Below are positions 23,041-35,221 of a stretch of DNA of 64,000 nucleotides, one piece after another; position 1 is the first letter of the stretch, and every line of letters begins with the position of its first letter. Under the pieces are notes generated by a model. The model saw only the letters and a program-made list of their open reading frames with translations. It was not told the origin of the DNA and did no database searches. Source of the stretch: Mactromeris polynyma (taxonomy: Eukaryota; Mollusca; Bivalvia; Venerida; Mactridae); contig JASFXZ010000033.1 in NCBI GenBank assembly GCA_032209605.1, forward strand, positions 2,907,001 to 2,971,000, read 5' to 3'. The translations under genes and the position numbers were made by a program.

Positions 23041-23276
23041 GGCTGCGGCCATGGCCGAGTGGTTAGTTCACTCGCCTTGTAACAGGGAGGTCTGGGTTTA
23101 AATCTCAGTTGCAGCAGGTCATACACTATATAAAATATTGACTTTCCTCCACATGTGGTTGTCAGCTTGTGGAAGGGTAGTTAGCACTGCTAATATGGTT
23201 AGGAAAACCAGCTGCCGTATATTATTATTGAACTGAAATACTGATGAAAAACAGCGTAAAACCCAATGCAACAAAC
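23041..23276 (+). repeat. tRNA-derived SINE with CCACATGTGG body
   Basis: The tRNA-like head GGCCGAGTGGTTAGTTCACT has a B-box-like GGGTTTAAATC, then CTCCACATGTGGTTG. The tail GCGTAAAACCCAATGCAAC matches, on the other strand, the SINE at 59397-59672. Confidence 0.7.
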
Positions 23277-24389
23277 AAATCTTTCCATGTCTTATTTCAT
23301 ATTCTTCGCCAAAATTACCCGATGCACAGTCCCTAACTGAAGCATTAGATTATAACTACTCTAGATAACTGCCCTAATTAAAATTACATTTTGTCTTCTT
23401 TATATATCCTCACGCTTTTACTGTGTAATCTAAAACTACATGTGCTTGTTTCATGTGGAAATTGTAATAATTATATTTTAAATTATTCATGTATTTACCA
23501 GGGATCATCATCAGAGTAATGCTGTTAGTTTGATGCTTGCTTTCCTTGTCAGCAGTGCCAACCAACTCAATAAATACTCTATGTTGGACAACTGAGATGA
23601 CAAGTTGAGAATGCATACATCAATACATTTGGATTACTAGTAAGTTAATATTATCCAAAATGCAGAAGGTACAGTAAATTTAGCATTTCTTTTACAAGTA
23701 TTATTTTGGTCTACAATAGAACAAGTTTTTATTATAAAATTCAATAACTTATGAGCTAAGCTATTAGCTCTTGACACCTCATTTATGATGGTATCCACCA
23801 AAATAATGGTATGAGAGAGGAGAAACCAGTTGTTACTCTGGATGCTCAGCATCATGCAAGCAATAGAAACACTGGAAGACTGGTACCATTGTTCTCTATG
23901 TCTTTCATATGATATGCAGCCATGGAGCAAACCCCATACCAACCGCACTACCTGTGTATCTTTAATTCAGGGCAGTCTTTCAAGATATAGCATCACACAT
24001 TTACGCTAGCAACTCTAGTTGTTTACTATTCTGGCCTAATGTATTGGTCGACACACTGTAATGATATTCATTGTATAAAACCATACTTGATTTTACAACG
24101 TATAGTGAAGTGAATTATTATTTTTCAGGTTCGAAATCTTGAGAGAACAGTGTTTGTTCTGTGAATAAAACAAACCATTCTTACTTGATGGTTTCGGCGC
24201 AGCCCTGCACAATTGTGGAGAATCAATGATGTTAGAACAAACAATACAGTTCAAGCTTTACCAGGAGAATTAACGGTAAATAATTTAATAAAGATTGAGC
24301 CTATGAGTTTCTCTTACTCCCTATTATAGGATAGAAGGAAATATTACAGGCTATATGTCTGGCAATAACAGACATATGTGTAGATAAAT
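23277..24389. other. Unannotated stretch before the minisatellite
   Basis: No supportable gene. A minus-strand stretch at 23503-23598 is flanked by AG and GT signals and stays open, but its content is not recognised. Confidence 0.35.
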
Positions 24390-27300
24390 GACAAACATGA
24401 CTGAAGTGTATGATTGAATGACCAAACAACATGACTGATTGAAACATATGTCTAACTTAAACATGTCACTCACTGAAACTTGAAAATAAAACTGAAACAT
24501 ATGACTGACTGAAATGTACAAATTACTAGCATAACATATGAAATGAGCGACTTAACACAAAGTACTGAATGACACATGTGACTGACTGAAACACTTTACA
24601 GACTGACTTACTGACAAAATTACTGACTGAAACCTATTACTGACCTAAACATATACCTGACTTAAACAGATGACTGACTTAAACCTTTGAACAACTGAAA
24701 CACATGACTTTCTGAACCTGTGACTGACTGAAACGAATGACTGACTTAAAGTTATGACCAACTGAAACACATGACTGACTTTAACACTTGACTGGCTGAA
24801 ACACATGACTGACTGATTTACAAATATGTCTGAATTAAACCCGTGACTGACTCAAAAAGTATACTTGACTTAAAAAGATGAGTGACTTAAACCTTTGACC
24901 AACTGAAACAAAATACTGACTGTAACACACGACTGACTGAAACACATGAATGACTGACTTACAAATGTGACTGACTGAAACCCCTGACTGACTCAATCAT
25001 ACATCTGACTTAAATAGATGACTGACTTTAACCTTTGACTGACTTAAACATACACATGACTTGAACCTTTGACCAACTAAAAATATGACTGACTGAAACA
25101 CATGACTGACTGAAACTTATGACCTACTGTACCACATCACTGCCTGAAACACATGACTTACTTACATTAGCCTGACTAAAACATATGACTGACTGAAACT
25201 CATGACTGACTTCAACTTATTACCGAATGAAACACATTACTGACTGTAACACAAGACTGACTGAGACACTTGACTGACTGAAACCCATGACCGACTTAAA
25301 CATACTATTGACTTTAACCTTTCACCAACTGTAACACATGACTGATTGAAACACAAGACTGACTGAAACAAATTACTGACTTACAACAATTGCCTGAGTA
25401 AAACATATGACTGACTGTACCTTTGACTGATTGAAACACAACACTGACTGAAACACATGACTGACTTACAACAATTGCCTAACTTTAACTTAGGACTCAC
25501 TGAAACATATGACTGACTGTGACACATGACTGACTGTAACCCATGACTGACTTTAACTTAGGACCGACTAAGACACATGACTGATCGTAACACATGACTG
25601 ACTGTAACCCATGACTAACTGTAACACATGACTGACTTTAACTTAGGACCGACTAAGACACATGACTGACCGTAACACAAGACTGACTGAAATATATGAC
25701 ATACTGTAACACTTGACTGACTAAAACCTTTAACTGACTGTAACACATCACTGATTGAAACACATGACTGACTGAAACATATAACTTACTGTAACCCATG
25801 ACTGACTTTAACTTAGGACCCACTTAAACATATGACTGACTGTAACATGTGACTGACTGTAACACATGTCTTAAATAAACTTTCGACTGACTGAGACTCT
25901 TGACTGACTGCAACACATGGCTGACTGAAACATATGACTTAATTAAACTTTTGACTGACTGAGACTCCTGACTGACTGTAACCCATGACTGACTTTAACT
26001 TAGGACCCACTGAAAAAATTACTGTTCAGGTGACTGACTGTATCACATGACTTAATTAAACTTTCAACTGACTGAGACACATGACTGACCTCATGCCTAA
26101 TTGAAACGCATGTCTGACTGTAACATAAGATTAAAAAAAAGTGTGTCTGATTGAATCACATGACTGACTGTAACACATGACTGACTTAAACATATGACTG
26201 AATGAATCATATTAATTTCTGATACCCATTGCTGAGGGAAACACATACAAAACGGAAACACTCGACTGACAGAATCATGTGTCTGACTGAAACACATGAC
26301 CTGACTAAAACATATGACTGACTGTATCATATGGCTGAAGGAGACATATGACTGACTAAGATATAAATGACAGAAACATATGAGTGACTTAAACAAGTGA
26401 CTGACTGACACAAATGACTAACTTACATCATATGACTCACTGTCACACATGAACATAAAACATCTGACTTACTGAAACTCATGACATATGGATACATGTG
26501 ACTGACTTAAACATATGACTGACAAAAACATGTGTCTTACCGCAACTCATGACTGATGGATACATGTGACTGACAAAAACATATGACTGACAAAAACGTG
26601 TGTCTGACTGCAACTCATGACTGATGGATACATGTGACTGACAAAAACATATGACTGACAAAAACGTGTGTCTGACTGCAACTCATGACTGATGGATACA
26701 TGTGACTGACAAAAACATATGACTGACAAAAACGTGTGTCTGACTGCAACTCATGACTGATGGATACATGTGACTGACAAAAACATATGACTGACAAAAA
26801 CGTGTGTCTGACTGCAACTCATGACTGATGGATACATGTGACTGACTTAAACATATGACTGACAAAAACATGTGTCTTACCGCAACTCATGACTGATGGA
26901 TACATGTGACTGACAAAAACATATGACTGACAAAAACGTGTGTCTGACTGCAACTCATGACTGATGGATACATGTGACTGACAAAAACATATGACTGACA
27001 AAAACGTGTGTCTGACTGCAACTCATGACTGATGGATACATGTGACTGACAAAAACATATGACTGACAAAAACGTGTGTCTGACTGCAACTCATGACTGA
27101 TGGATACATGTGACTGACAAAAACATATGACTGACAAAAACGTGTGTCTGACTGCAACTCATGACTGATGGATACATGTGACTGACTTAAACATATGACT
27201 GACAAAAACATGTGTCTTACCGCAACTCATGACTGATGGATACATGTGACTGACAAAAACATATGACTGACAAAAACGCACGTGTGTCTGACTGCAACTC

Positions 27301-27745
27301 ATGACTGATGGATACATGTGACTGACAAAAACATATGACTGACAAAAACGTGTGTCTGACTGCAACTCATGACTGATGGATACATGTGACTGACTTAAAC
27401 ATATGACTGACAAAAACATGTGTCTTACCGCAACTCATGACTGATGGATACATGTGACTGACAAAAACATATGACTGACAAAAACATGTGTCTGACTGTA
27501 ACTCATGACTGACTTAAACATATGCCTGACTAAAACATATGACTGACAAAAACGTGTGTCTGACTGCAACTCATGACTGACTTAAACATATGCCTGACTA
27601 AAACATATAACTGACAGAATCATTCATCTGACTAAAATACATTATCCGAAGTTAACATATGACTAACTGTAACATATGACTGAATGAAAAATAAGTATTA
27701 CTAATTGAAACACATTCCTTTTAGAAACATATGAGTGAAGGAACA
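24390..27745 (+). repeat. 17-bp minisatellite with higher-order structure
   Basis: The basic unit resembles CACATGACTGACTGAAA (17 bp). It is highly degenerate from 24390 to about 26480 and becomes regular after that. Many open frames here on the minus strand are by-products of the repeat. Confidence 0.95.
26490..27490 (+). repeat. 68-bp higher-order repeat inside the minisatellite
   Basis: The 68-bp unit is four 17-mers. A marked variant (ACTGACTTAAAC..GTCTTACCGC) recurs at 26501, 26841 and 27181, exactly 340 bp apart (5 x 68), and again at 27389 after three units plus a 4-bp insertion near 27278. Confidence 0.93.
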
Positions 27746-28348
27746 TTTGTGTTGGACACAAATGCTGTAGTAACCTAGATCCCTTGATGAGGAACTGAAG
27801 CAGTATAATGTCATTACATGGAGAGATGTGCAGTACTGTGTAGTTATAGATTTTATAACCTATTAATTATCTTGTCATAATGATTTTGATTTAAAATAAT
27901 TTTGGAACCAATTTCTAGTAGTTTTATGCACACAAATAATAAAAAGTATAAAATTTGGTGTCCTTAAATCAAATGCAAGATGGAATATTGTTATGCAATG
28001 ACAAGAAGCACATAATAGGCTATAATCATCGCACTCAAATCACAAAATTTAAAATACTCTTTGGTCTATGAACAGTGCATCATACCACTGAGTAATGTAT
28101 GGGTACTATAAAATGTAGAAAGCTATGAGTGACTTGCATATTGTCTGTGTCCAAAAATGTTTTTAAATTGTGGTCACTGTTGTAAGCTGGAAAGAAAAAG
28201 TAGGTACTTATTTGAAATAGTTTCTCCTGTATCTAAATTCCAGTCATTTTATGTAGTTTTGGATCATAAGCTGGCACTATGTGAATCGAGACTGTAAGTC
28301 TTAGCAAGATGCAAACTATTGACCTTATGTATTCCTAATGCTGATCCA

Positions 28349-28548
28349 NNNNNNNNNNNNNNNNNNNNNNNNNNNNNNNNNNNNNNNNNNNNNNNNNNNN
28401 NNNNNNNNNNNNNNNNNNNNNNNNNNNNNNNNNNNNNNNNNNNNNNNNNNNNNNNNNNNNNNNNNNNNNNNNNNNNNNNNNNNNNNNNNNNNNNNNNNNN
28501 NNNNNNNNNNNNNNNNNNNNNNNNNNNNNNNNNNNNNNNNNNNNNNNN
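28349..28548. other. Assembly gap of 200 N
   Basis: A run of exactly 200 unknown bases, probably a fixed-size placeholder. It lies between the minisatellite and the last visible exon of the SGNH-like gene, so later exons of that gene may be missing. Confidence 0.98.
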
Positions 28549-28664
28549 TTTTTTTGTATGACTTTGCTATGGACTATGGAGCAAACATCTAATCTCCCAC
28601 ACTCAGAAGCTCTACTGAGCCGAGTTATCAAAGCTGGTGTAATTTAATCTTCAATATATACTAT

Positions 28665-31600
28665 TTACTTAACAGAAAAGAACTCATTTTTCCTACTCAA
28701 TGTCAAGACATAATTCATAAAAGAATTGTTTACCAGAAATCTACCACATGCGAGGAATCGAACATAAGGTGTACATGCACTTATTTCCTTCAATGTGATG
28801 TTAGCACACACAATCCACTTCCGCATTGCCTTCAGTGTTGTTATTGGTACGTTCTTCCTCAGGCTGGGTCCCCGTTGTGGTATCTCACACAGTATAACTT
28901 CAGTGCTTGGACTAGTTTCATGAACTAGGTCACACACCTCAGTCACATTCCTAAATTTGCACAATATTTCCTTCATTAGTTACCATAAAAAATATATGAG
29001 GAAATAATTAATAGTGAAAGCAGTCAGTCAGTCAGTCAGTCAGTCAGTCAGTCAGTCAGTCAGTCAGTCAGTCAGTCAGTCAGTCAGTCAGTCAGTCAGT
29101 CAGTCAGTCAGTCAGTCAGTCAGTCAGTCAGTCAGTCAGTCAGTCAGTCAGTCAGTCAGTCAGTCAGTCAGTCAGTCAGTCAGTCAGTCAGTCAGTCAGT
29201 CAGTCAGTCAGTCAGTCAGTCAGTCAGTCAGTCAGTCAGTCAGTCAGTCAGTCAGTCAGTCAGTCAGTCAGTCAGTCAGTCAGTCAGTCAGTCAGTCAGT
29301 CAGTCAGTCAGTCAGTCAGTCAGTCAGTCAGTCAGTCAGTCAGTCAGTCAGTCAGTCAGTCAGTCAGTCAGTCAGTCAGTCAGTCAGTCAGTCAGTCAGT
29401 CAGTCAGTCAGTCAGTCAGTCAGTCAGTCAGTCAGTCAGTCAGTCAGTCAGTCAGTCAGTCAGTCAGTCAGTCAGTCAGTCAGTCAGTCAGTCAGTCAGT
29501 CAGTCAGTCAGTCAGTCAGTCAGTCAGTCAGTCAGTCAGTCAGTCAGTCAGTCAGTCAGTCAGTCAGTCAGTCAGTCAGTCAGTCAGTCAGTCAGTCAGT
29601 CAGTCAGTCAGTCAGTCAGTCAGTCAGTCAGTCAGTCAGTCAGTCAGTCAGTCAGTCAGTCAGTCAGTCAGTCAGTCAGTCAGTCAGTCAGTCAGTCAGT
29701 CAGTCAGTCAGTCAGTCAGTCAGTCAGTCAGTCAGTCAGTCAGTCAGTCAGTCAGTCAGTCAGTCAGTCAGTCAGTCAGTCAGTCAGTCAGTCAGTCAGT
29801 CAGTCAGTCAGTCAGTCAGTCAGTCAGTCAGTCAGTCAGTCAGTCAGTCAGTCAGTCAGTCAGTCAGTCAGTCAGTCAGTCAGTCAGTCAGTCAGTCAGT
29901 CAGTCAGTCAGTCAGTCAGTCAGTCAGTCAGTCAGTCAGTCAGTCAGTCAGTCAGTCAGTCAGTCAGTCAGTCAGTCAGTCAGTCAGTCAGTCAGTCAGT
30001 CAGTCAGTCAGTCAGTCAGTCAGTCAGTCAGTCAGTCAGTCAGTCAGTCAGTCAGTCAGTCAGTCAGTCAGTCAGTCAGTCAGTCAGTCAGTCAGTCAGT
30101 CAGTCAGTCAGTCAGTCAGTCAGTCAGTCAGTCAGTCAGTCAGTCAGTCAGTCAGTCAGTCAGTCAGTCAGTCAGTCAGTCAGTCAGTCAGTCAGTCAGT
30201 CAGTCAGTCAGTCAGTCAGTCAGTCAGTCAGTCAGTCAGTCAGTCAGTCAGTCAGTCAGTCAGTCAGTCAGTCAGTCAGTCAGTCAGTCAGTCAGTCAGT
30301 CAGTCATGAAATAAGGGTGATACAATAATACAGCATTAATGATTAACAGGACTCATTCATGTTTCAGTCTCTGCTTGGTAATTGAAATCATGAGGTTACC
30401 TAATTTCAAATTTCTTCTTAGAAATCATAAATAGAGAAATATTAAGATCAGCTGTTCATGAAGATCAAAACAAAATCTGGTTGATTGAGAAATAACAGTT
30501 CAATGCAAAAAAGGCAATCAAACATCAGCAAAGTAGTGCTTATATAACCAACCTGTAGAACAAAATATCATTGTTCAGCACATCATTGGATCCCAGGAAC
30601 AAGTACAGTTGTTTGTAGCTGACCTTCTTCAAACACACACTCAGCTGATTCCTGAACATTTTCTTATCATCAATGTATCTAGCTCCTACAAATTATGAAA
30701 TTAAGCAATAATTATACAATGAACAAGAGCAGTTTTCAAAAATGGTATCTTTACAAATCTGTTGAACGAGCATTTACCTTGAACTAACCTATGATGAGTA
30801 TTAAACACGGAATATTTACCAGTTACCTGCAGTGCCATTTTAAATAACTGTGTGGTATTGTTGCGACCTGAGATTTGACAGAGGACCTTTCACTCTCGAA
30901 GCAGACGCTGGGTAACTACTAGTGGTGCAACAATATACCGGTACCGGTATATTGCAATACAGCGTCTGGCCAATACGTATTGTGGTACGACTTCCCTGTA
31001 TTGCGATATTTTATCTAATATTTCAGCACATATTGCAAACAATGTAGCCGACTTTTAAAACTATTGAAGACCGCTACATCTTTTAGAATGTCTAGTATCT
31101 TAGATCAAATGGGTCGCCGTTTGTAGAGACATCAAAAAGTTGCCACCACAGCCAACCGATGTATAAGGCAATGCCGCCTTCAGTGTTTCCCTTTGATTCC
31201 TGTTTGATTTTGATGCTATAGCTACAAGGAAATAAATCTATGGGTTCAGTTTCATTGTGTTTTTCTTTACATAAAAGTGTGTAATGTATTGCGATACATA
31301 TCGCAATACGGGTTGGCTGTATCGTTGCACCCCTAGTAACTACAGATGCAGACTAATATTCCTGTTTAGTTTGATGAATGAACAGTGTAATGGTAGCTCA
31401 AACACTACTAAAGTTAAATGCAACAAATTGGAGACAAACAATTTGACAGATGACAAATCTATATATGCCCCCTCTTAACGCAATTGGTGGTGTTGGTGGT
31501 GGTTAAGTAAAAACCATTTGCAATAGATTCAAAAAGATTAAACAGACTCACCAGAGACGGGTAGACACTCTATTGTTGCATCTTCATCCACAACATTGTT

Positions 31601-31687
31601 GATTCGATGAACATTGGAATCACCAGCAACCAATGCTAACGGAAAACCTGAAACTAAAACTTCCTCCAACCGATCAACATAATCCAT
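28665..31687 (-). CDS. SGNH/GDSL hydrolase-like gene, at least three exons
   Basis: On the minus strand the exons are 31552-31687, 30553-30685 and 28950 down to a stop at 28665. Phases (1, 2) agree and donors are GTGAGT and GTTGGT. The product of up to 184 residues begins with a hydrolase block I: LALVAGDSNVHRI, with GDS at 22-24. It also has LYLFLGSNDV (GSND at 77-80), as in SGNH-fold esterases. No DxxH block is seen; it may lie in a later exon, perhaps in the gap, since GTAAAC at about 28728 could be a donor that ends exon 3 early. An acceptor (CTATAG) 15 bp upstream of the ATG implies a noncoding first exon. The enzymatic substrate is unknown. Intron 2 contains the (CAGT)n tract and intron 1 a hAT MITE. 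Confidence 0.72.
29021..30306 (+). repeat. (CAGT)n microsatellite, about 321 perfect units
   Basis: 1286 bp of CAGT with no interruption that I can see, inside intron 2 of the SGNH-like gene. The 431-codon Gln-Ser-Val frame it creates is an artefact of the repeat. Confidence 0.99.
30920..31335. mobile_element. Non-autonomous hAT-type MITE
   Basis: This 416-bp element is flanked by an 8-bp target duplication GTAACTAC (30912-30919 and 31336-31343), the hAT signature. The ends read TAGTGGTGCAACAATA and, inverted, TAGGGGTGCAACGATA. A perfect 20-bp palindrome centred on GGTACC lies just inside the left end, and a near-palindrome (TTGCGATACATATCGCAA) inside the right. No transposase is encoded. 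Confidence 0.92.
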
Positions 31688-31744
31688 ACTGTATCAAATC
31701 TACTATAGAAAGCCAGTAAAAGATCAGAAATTCAAAGCTTATAT

Positions 31745-32070
31745 CAATTCTCACACCAGAAAGTAGGTAGCAGCCTACTACTGAGAAGTCAGAATCTTTA
31801 ATAATTAAATATCAATACAATATCAAAAACAAAACAAACTATTCTCACGTCTGGAAGTAGGTAGCAGCCTAGTCCAAAACGATTAACTAATCTTAATCAC
31901 AAAACAAACTGATCTTAATGATTAGTAACTGATTCTCACGCCCCAAAGTAGGTAGGTACCTATTGTAAAGCAAACAGAATCAACAATAGTCTAAAGAAAA
32001 CAAAATCAACAATAATTTGTCAAAACAAAAAGTTCTTACCCCAAAAGTAGGTAGTCACCTATTCCAGAGC
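31745..32070 (-). repeat. Four degenerate tandem units, each with a donor-like site
   Basis: The block AAGTAGGTAG..CCTA occurs at about 31763, 31857, 31945 and 32047, spaced 88-102 bp. On the minus strand each carries CCTACTT followed within 10 bp by GTAAGAA or GTGAGAA, a splice-donor-like string. The position is just upstream of the first coding exon of the SGNH-like gene, where a 5' UTR exon is expected. Confidence 0.55.
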
Positions 32071-32494
32071 TTTTACACTAATCTAACAACAAACGAAATG
32101 ATCCCAATCACAGATTCGGACGTCCGGTATAAGGCAGAGGCCTTATTCAGAGCAATATAATCTACAGAACGATTTTTTGAGCACAAAAAGAAAGGATCGC
32201 GAAAATACAATACAAATATTCCGCAAAACCAAATCTTCTAAGTAAGAGAAACTATGTGCTCAAACAGACTAATGCCAGGAAGAAATGAGGGCAGATCTCA
32301 CACACAGTACACTTTAAGCAACTATATACGTCTCGATATCGCTTTGAGTCGTGAAAATTGCAATAAGCAAAGTGTAACGTGTCTTTCATCAACGGTATAA
32401 ACCTCCGAAAGAAAGAGTATCCACGATTCGAGTATTTCCCGCCACTAGACTCCGACTGTGGCCGCCACTTTCCGTATATTTCCGTGAGATAATA

Positions 32495-32530
32495 CCATAT
32501 TTGGTCATTGCCCGCTAGAGACCAACAGGC
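32495..32530 (-). promoter_or_regulatory. Promoter-like motif with CArG box, copy 2
   Basis: Read on the minus strand this matches 21206-21241 at 32 of 36 positions, including an identical 22-bp 3' end that contains GGGCAATGACCAAATATGG. It lies about 0.8 kb upstream of the SGNH-like start codon in the same orientation, so it may mark that gene's promoter. Confidence 0.45.
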
Positions 32531-32680
32531 CTCTGTTATAATCAGCGTTTTCACCTAGAAAATGCGATTTTTGTAGCATTTGTATTGGCATCTGCTATTG
32601 AAAAAGAATTTACGCAATGCATTATGACGTCAGTACACTTAACAAAATTCCTAATCGGTCAGTTTATATTGTATTATTGT

Positions 32681-32700
32681 CGCCGCACTGAAGTGCGGCG
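32681..32700. repeat. Perfect 9-bp-arm hairpin
   Basis: CGCCGCACT and its exact complement flank a GA loop. It is followed by two near-copies of a TGGAGGGxCACGTGA string (32733-32778), each with an E-box (CACGTG). Confidence 0.6.
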
Positions 32701-32892
32701 TACTGTATGGAATGGGATATTTTTTTGTACATGGAGGGGCACGTGACTTTTTTGTGTACGTGGAGGGACACGTGATTTTTTTTCCAAGATTATTCGATTC
32801 AAGATAATTTTACCCACTGACAATAAAGTTTTACAGAAAAAGTATTTGTAATATTTTTTTATTGTTTATTTCATTTTAAAATCTTTTAATTT

Positions 32893-33009
32893 ATTCCCTC
32901 ATGTGGTGCACGATTTCAAATGGTCAAGGTCTATTTTGACTGATAAAATATTTGAAACCAGTCTACGGAAAGTTTATTTTTAGATTCCCTCATGTGGTGC
33001 ACGATTTCA
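32893..33009 (+). repeat. Direct repeat of 26 bp, 91 bp apart
   Basis: ATTCCCTCATGTGGTGCACG followed by ATTTCA occurs at 32893-32918 and again at 32984-33009. Function unknown. Confidence 0.75.
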
Positions 33010-34055
33010 GAAAATGCTCAGTTAGCACCGTTTATTTTCGGAAATTGCTCAAGAAAAATCAAATAATCGAAAAGCGGTCCCGTCGAAAAGTATGACTTTC
33101 TAATTTGGGCGAAATATTTACCGTTTGCGAATGTTTTATTCCACTCAATTTCTATGATAAACGCGGTTAAAAGCAATGTATGTGATAACCATGCAATCAC
33201 TTTCGTTTTCGGGTCTATTATACGATAAAATCCGTACCGTACGGTCCGTAATGCCGCCCGCTCCGTATTTTACGAGGAATGAAAATTATTATAGTAAATT
33301 CAGAATACTATTATTTTCGCAAGTATATACTAATGGTTTATGTCTCATAGTCTGTGCTATGACTATTCACATACAATTTACCTCACTGTATGTTTAGTTT
33401 ATGTTTCATTTGTGACCTAGTTTTTATGTACAGCCGACTGTTTGAAACATGTATTGCTGTTTGCACTTGATTGACTTGTGTTTGGGAGTATACATTGTCT
33501 TCATCTTTCAATTTGAATAATTAATAATTGATAGTGAGATGTTTGTTTAAACTTGAATAACAAGAATAAAATAGACAAGAAATAAGATAACACTGCTACA
33601 TTGAATCATCCCACAAGCTCAATTAGGAATGATTTGTAGACTATTAAAAGCAATTTCAAAGAAACACTAAAAAGGATTACATTGAAATAGCAAAGTCCTA
33701 TGCTATAGAATATTGGGGATTGAGGGGACAAACTGCACTAAATATTTGTTGATCGCGTGCTGTGATGTAGCCCCCAAATGACTAAAACCGACTGGTTCCA
33801 TGATTGGCTCAAGAAAAAAAGCCAGCGCAAGCCAAGATTGACAAATTCATCTAGTGAGCAAAAGACGAGACTTCCAGTTGATCGGAAGTTGGTTAGTTCG
33901 TTGAAGAAGGTAGGCCATGGCTAGTATTTAATGATGATGAGATAGTCATGACCTTTACTTGAACAATAAAACTGAGAAATCTTGCTTAATTATAATGGTT
34001 ATACATAAAACAACATTTAAAATAAGGATTTTAAGTTGTTAATCCTGTTCAAAAC
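33010..34055. other. Unannotated stretch
   Basis: No gene was supported. Near 33800-33925 there are CCAAT-type strings and an AAG|GTAGGC donor-like site, which might be a noncoding first exon, but nothing decisive. Confidence 0.35.
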
Positions 34056-34060
34056 ATTGC

Positions 34061-34137
34061 GACAGGTAAGAAATTGTTGTGACAGGTAAAACATTGTTGC
34101 AACAGGTAAAACATTGTTGCAACAGGTAAACATTGTA
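34061..34137 (+). repeat. 20-bp tandem repeat, about 4 units
   Basis: AACAGGTAAAACATTGTTGC repeats with a 20-bp period. Outer units are diverged. Confidence 0.85.
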
Positions 34138-34536
34138 AAAAATATGTCTTTGCCTGTCGTTATGTCCTGTGAAGGAGAACAAGTATTCGCGTTGACTGTT
34201 TTACCTGTATTTCACATGTGCTATTGAAATTTTCTTGAAGTGGGCAGTTCATAATTATAATATTATATGATATAGTCATCGCTGATAATTTCTCCTTGCA
34301 TGTACTAACGGAGAAGAAACTGCAGTAAGAAGGAATTTGTTACGGTGATACGCTGTTTATTCATAGTTTAGGGTGGTGCCAGCAACTACAGTTTTCAGCT
34401 TCATACTGATACCATAATATACTCTTTTTTTCGCTCGCTCGCTTTAATAAATGACAGTTTGAAAAAAAAATATTTTTTCGCTCGCCCCATTTTTTGGGGG
34501 GAAAAATCCGAAGAACAAACAAATAATTTGTTGTGG

Positions 34537-34801
34537 CCTAATAATAATTAAAATTGCATTCTTTGAATCTTTTATATAACAAATTATAACAAATAGAAGT
34601 GATGCGTTAACTGTATGAAATAAATATTTAGATAAAAGTAGTGCTTATTCTAAGCTTATTATTTACGTACGTATGGATCAGAAAAGAAAATGTGTTCCGG
34701 TGATAAATTTTGAGTGTCATGATAGTCTGAGATAATTATTTAGAAACTTAATGAGAATTTATGTCAAAGATTCAAAGAATGCAATTTTAAATATTATTAT
34801 T
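34537..34801. repeat. Inverted repeat, MITE-like
   Basis: Arms of about 35 bp at 34537-34572 and 34767-34801 are nearly perfect complements; the core is AAAATTGCATTCTTTGAATC and its complement. They enclose about 195 bp of AT-rich sequence. No clear target duplication was found. Confidence 0.65.
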
Positions 34802-35221
34802 TTTGTGAACAAAGACCTTGCTATATACAGAGAAGTTGGAACTGGGTCTGTAAACAGATTAATATTTTTTGTTTACGTGTTTGATCCTACTAAAATGGAG
34901 TGTAATACTTTAGTTACATGTTTTTTGTAACAAAATATCATTCAATTCTTTAGCGGCGACCTTTGATGCTTTGCATCAATGATTTTCTTGTTGTTTTTCT
35001 AATAATGCATGTATTCACACAAAATTTCACATACCGATATTTGAACGGGTAATGCAGCGAATTATTGATTTTTTTAGCCGGCTCGCTATGAAATTAATCG
35101 TATTAGGCGTATTGACGTTTATAGCACGTTTTGCTCGTGCGGGGCATGGACACATATTTGCACGTGTTCGTGTACACTTTTGTCATTGCAGATGAAAATC
35201 CTTTTTGAAAAACACAAAACA

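Noticed and set aside
23637..23948. 103-codon minus-strand frame, and a possible exon at 23503-23598
   Set aside because: It stays open and has splice-like edges, but neither content nor phase could be tied to a gene.
26097..27419. Many overlapping frames of the SVICFCQSHV type
   Set aside because: They step by exactly 68 bp and are by-products of the 68-bp satellite unit.
24390..27745. CRISPR-like regularly spaced array
   Set aside because: There are no unique spacers; the units are contiguous, and this is an animal genome.
28319..28631. Open frames across the N run
   Set aside because: Unknown bases cannot support a coding call.
29014..30309. 431-codon frame of Gln-Ser-Val-Ser repeats
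   Set aside because: It is the translation of the (CAGT)n tract, whose 4-bp period gives a 12-bp codon cycle without stops.
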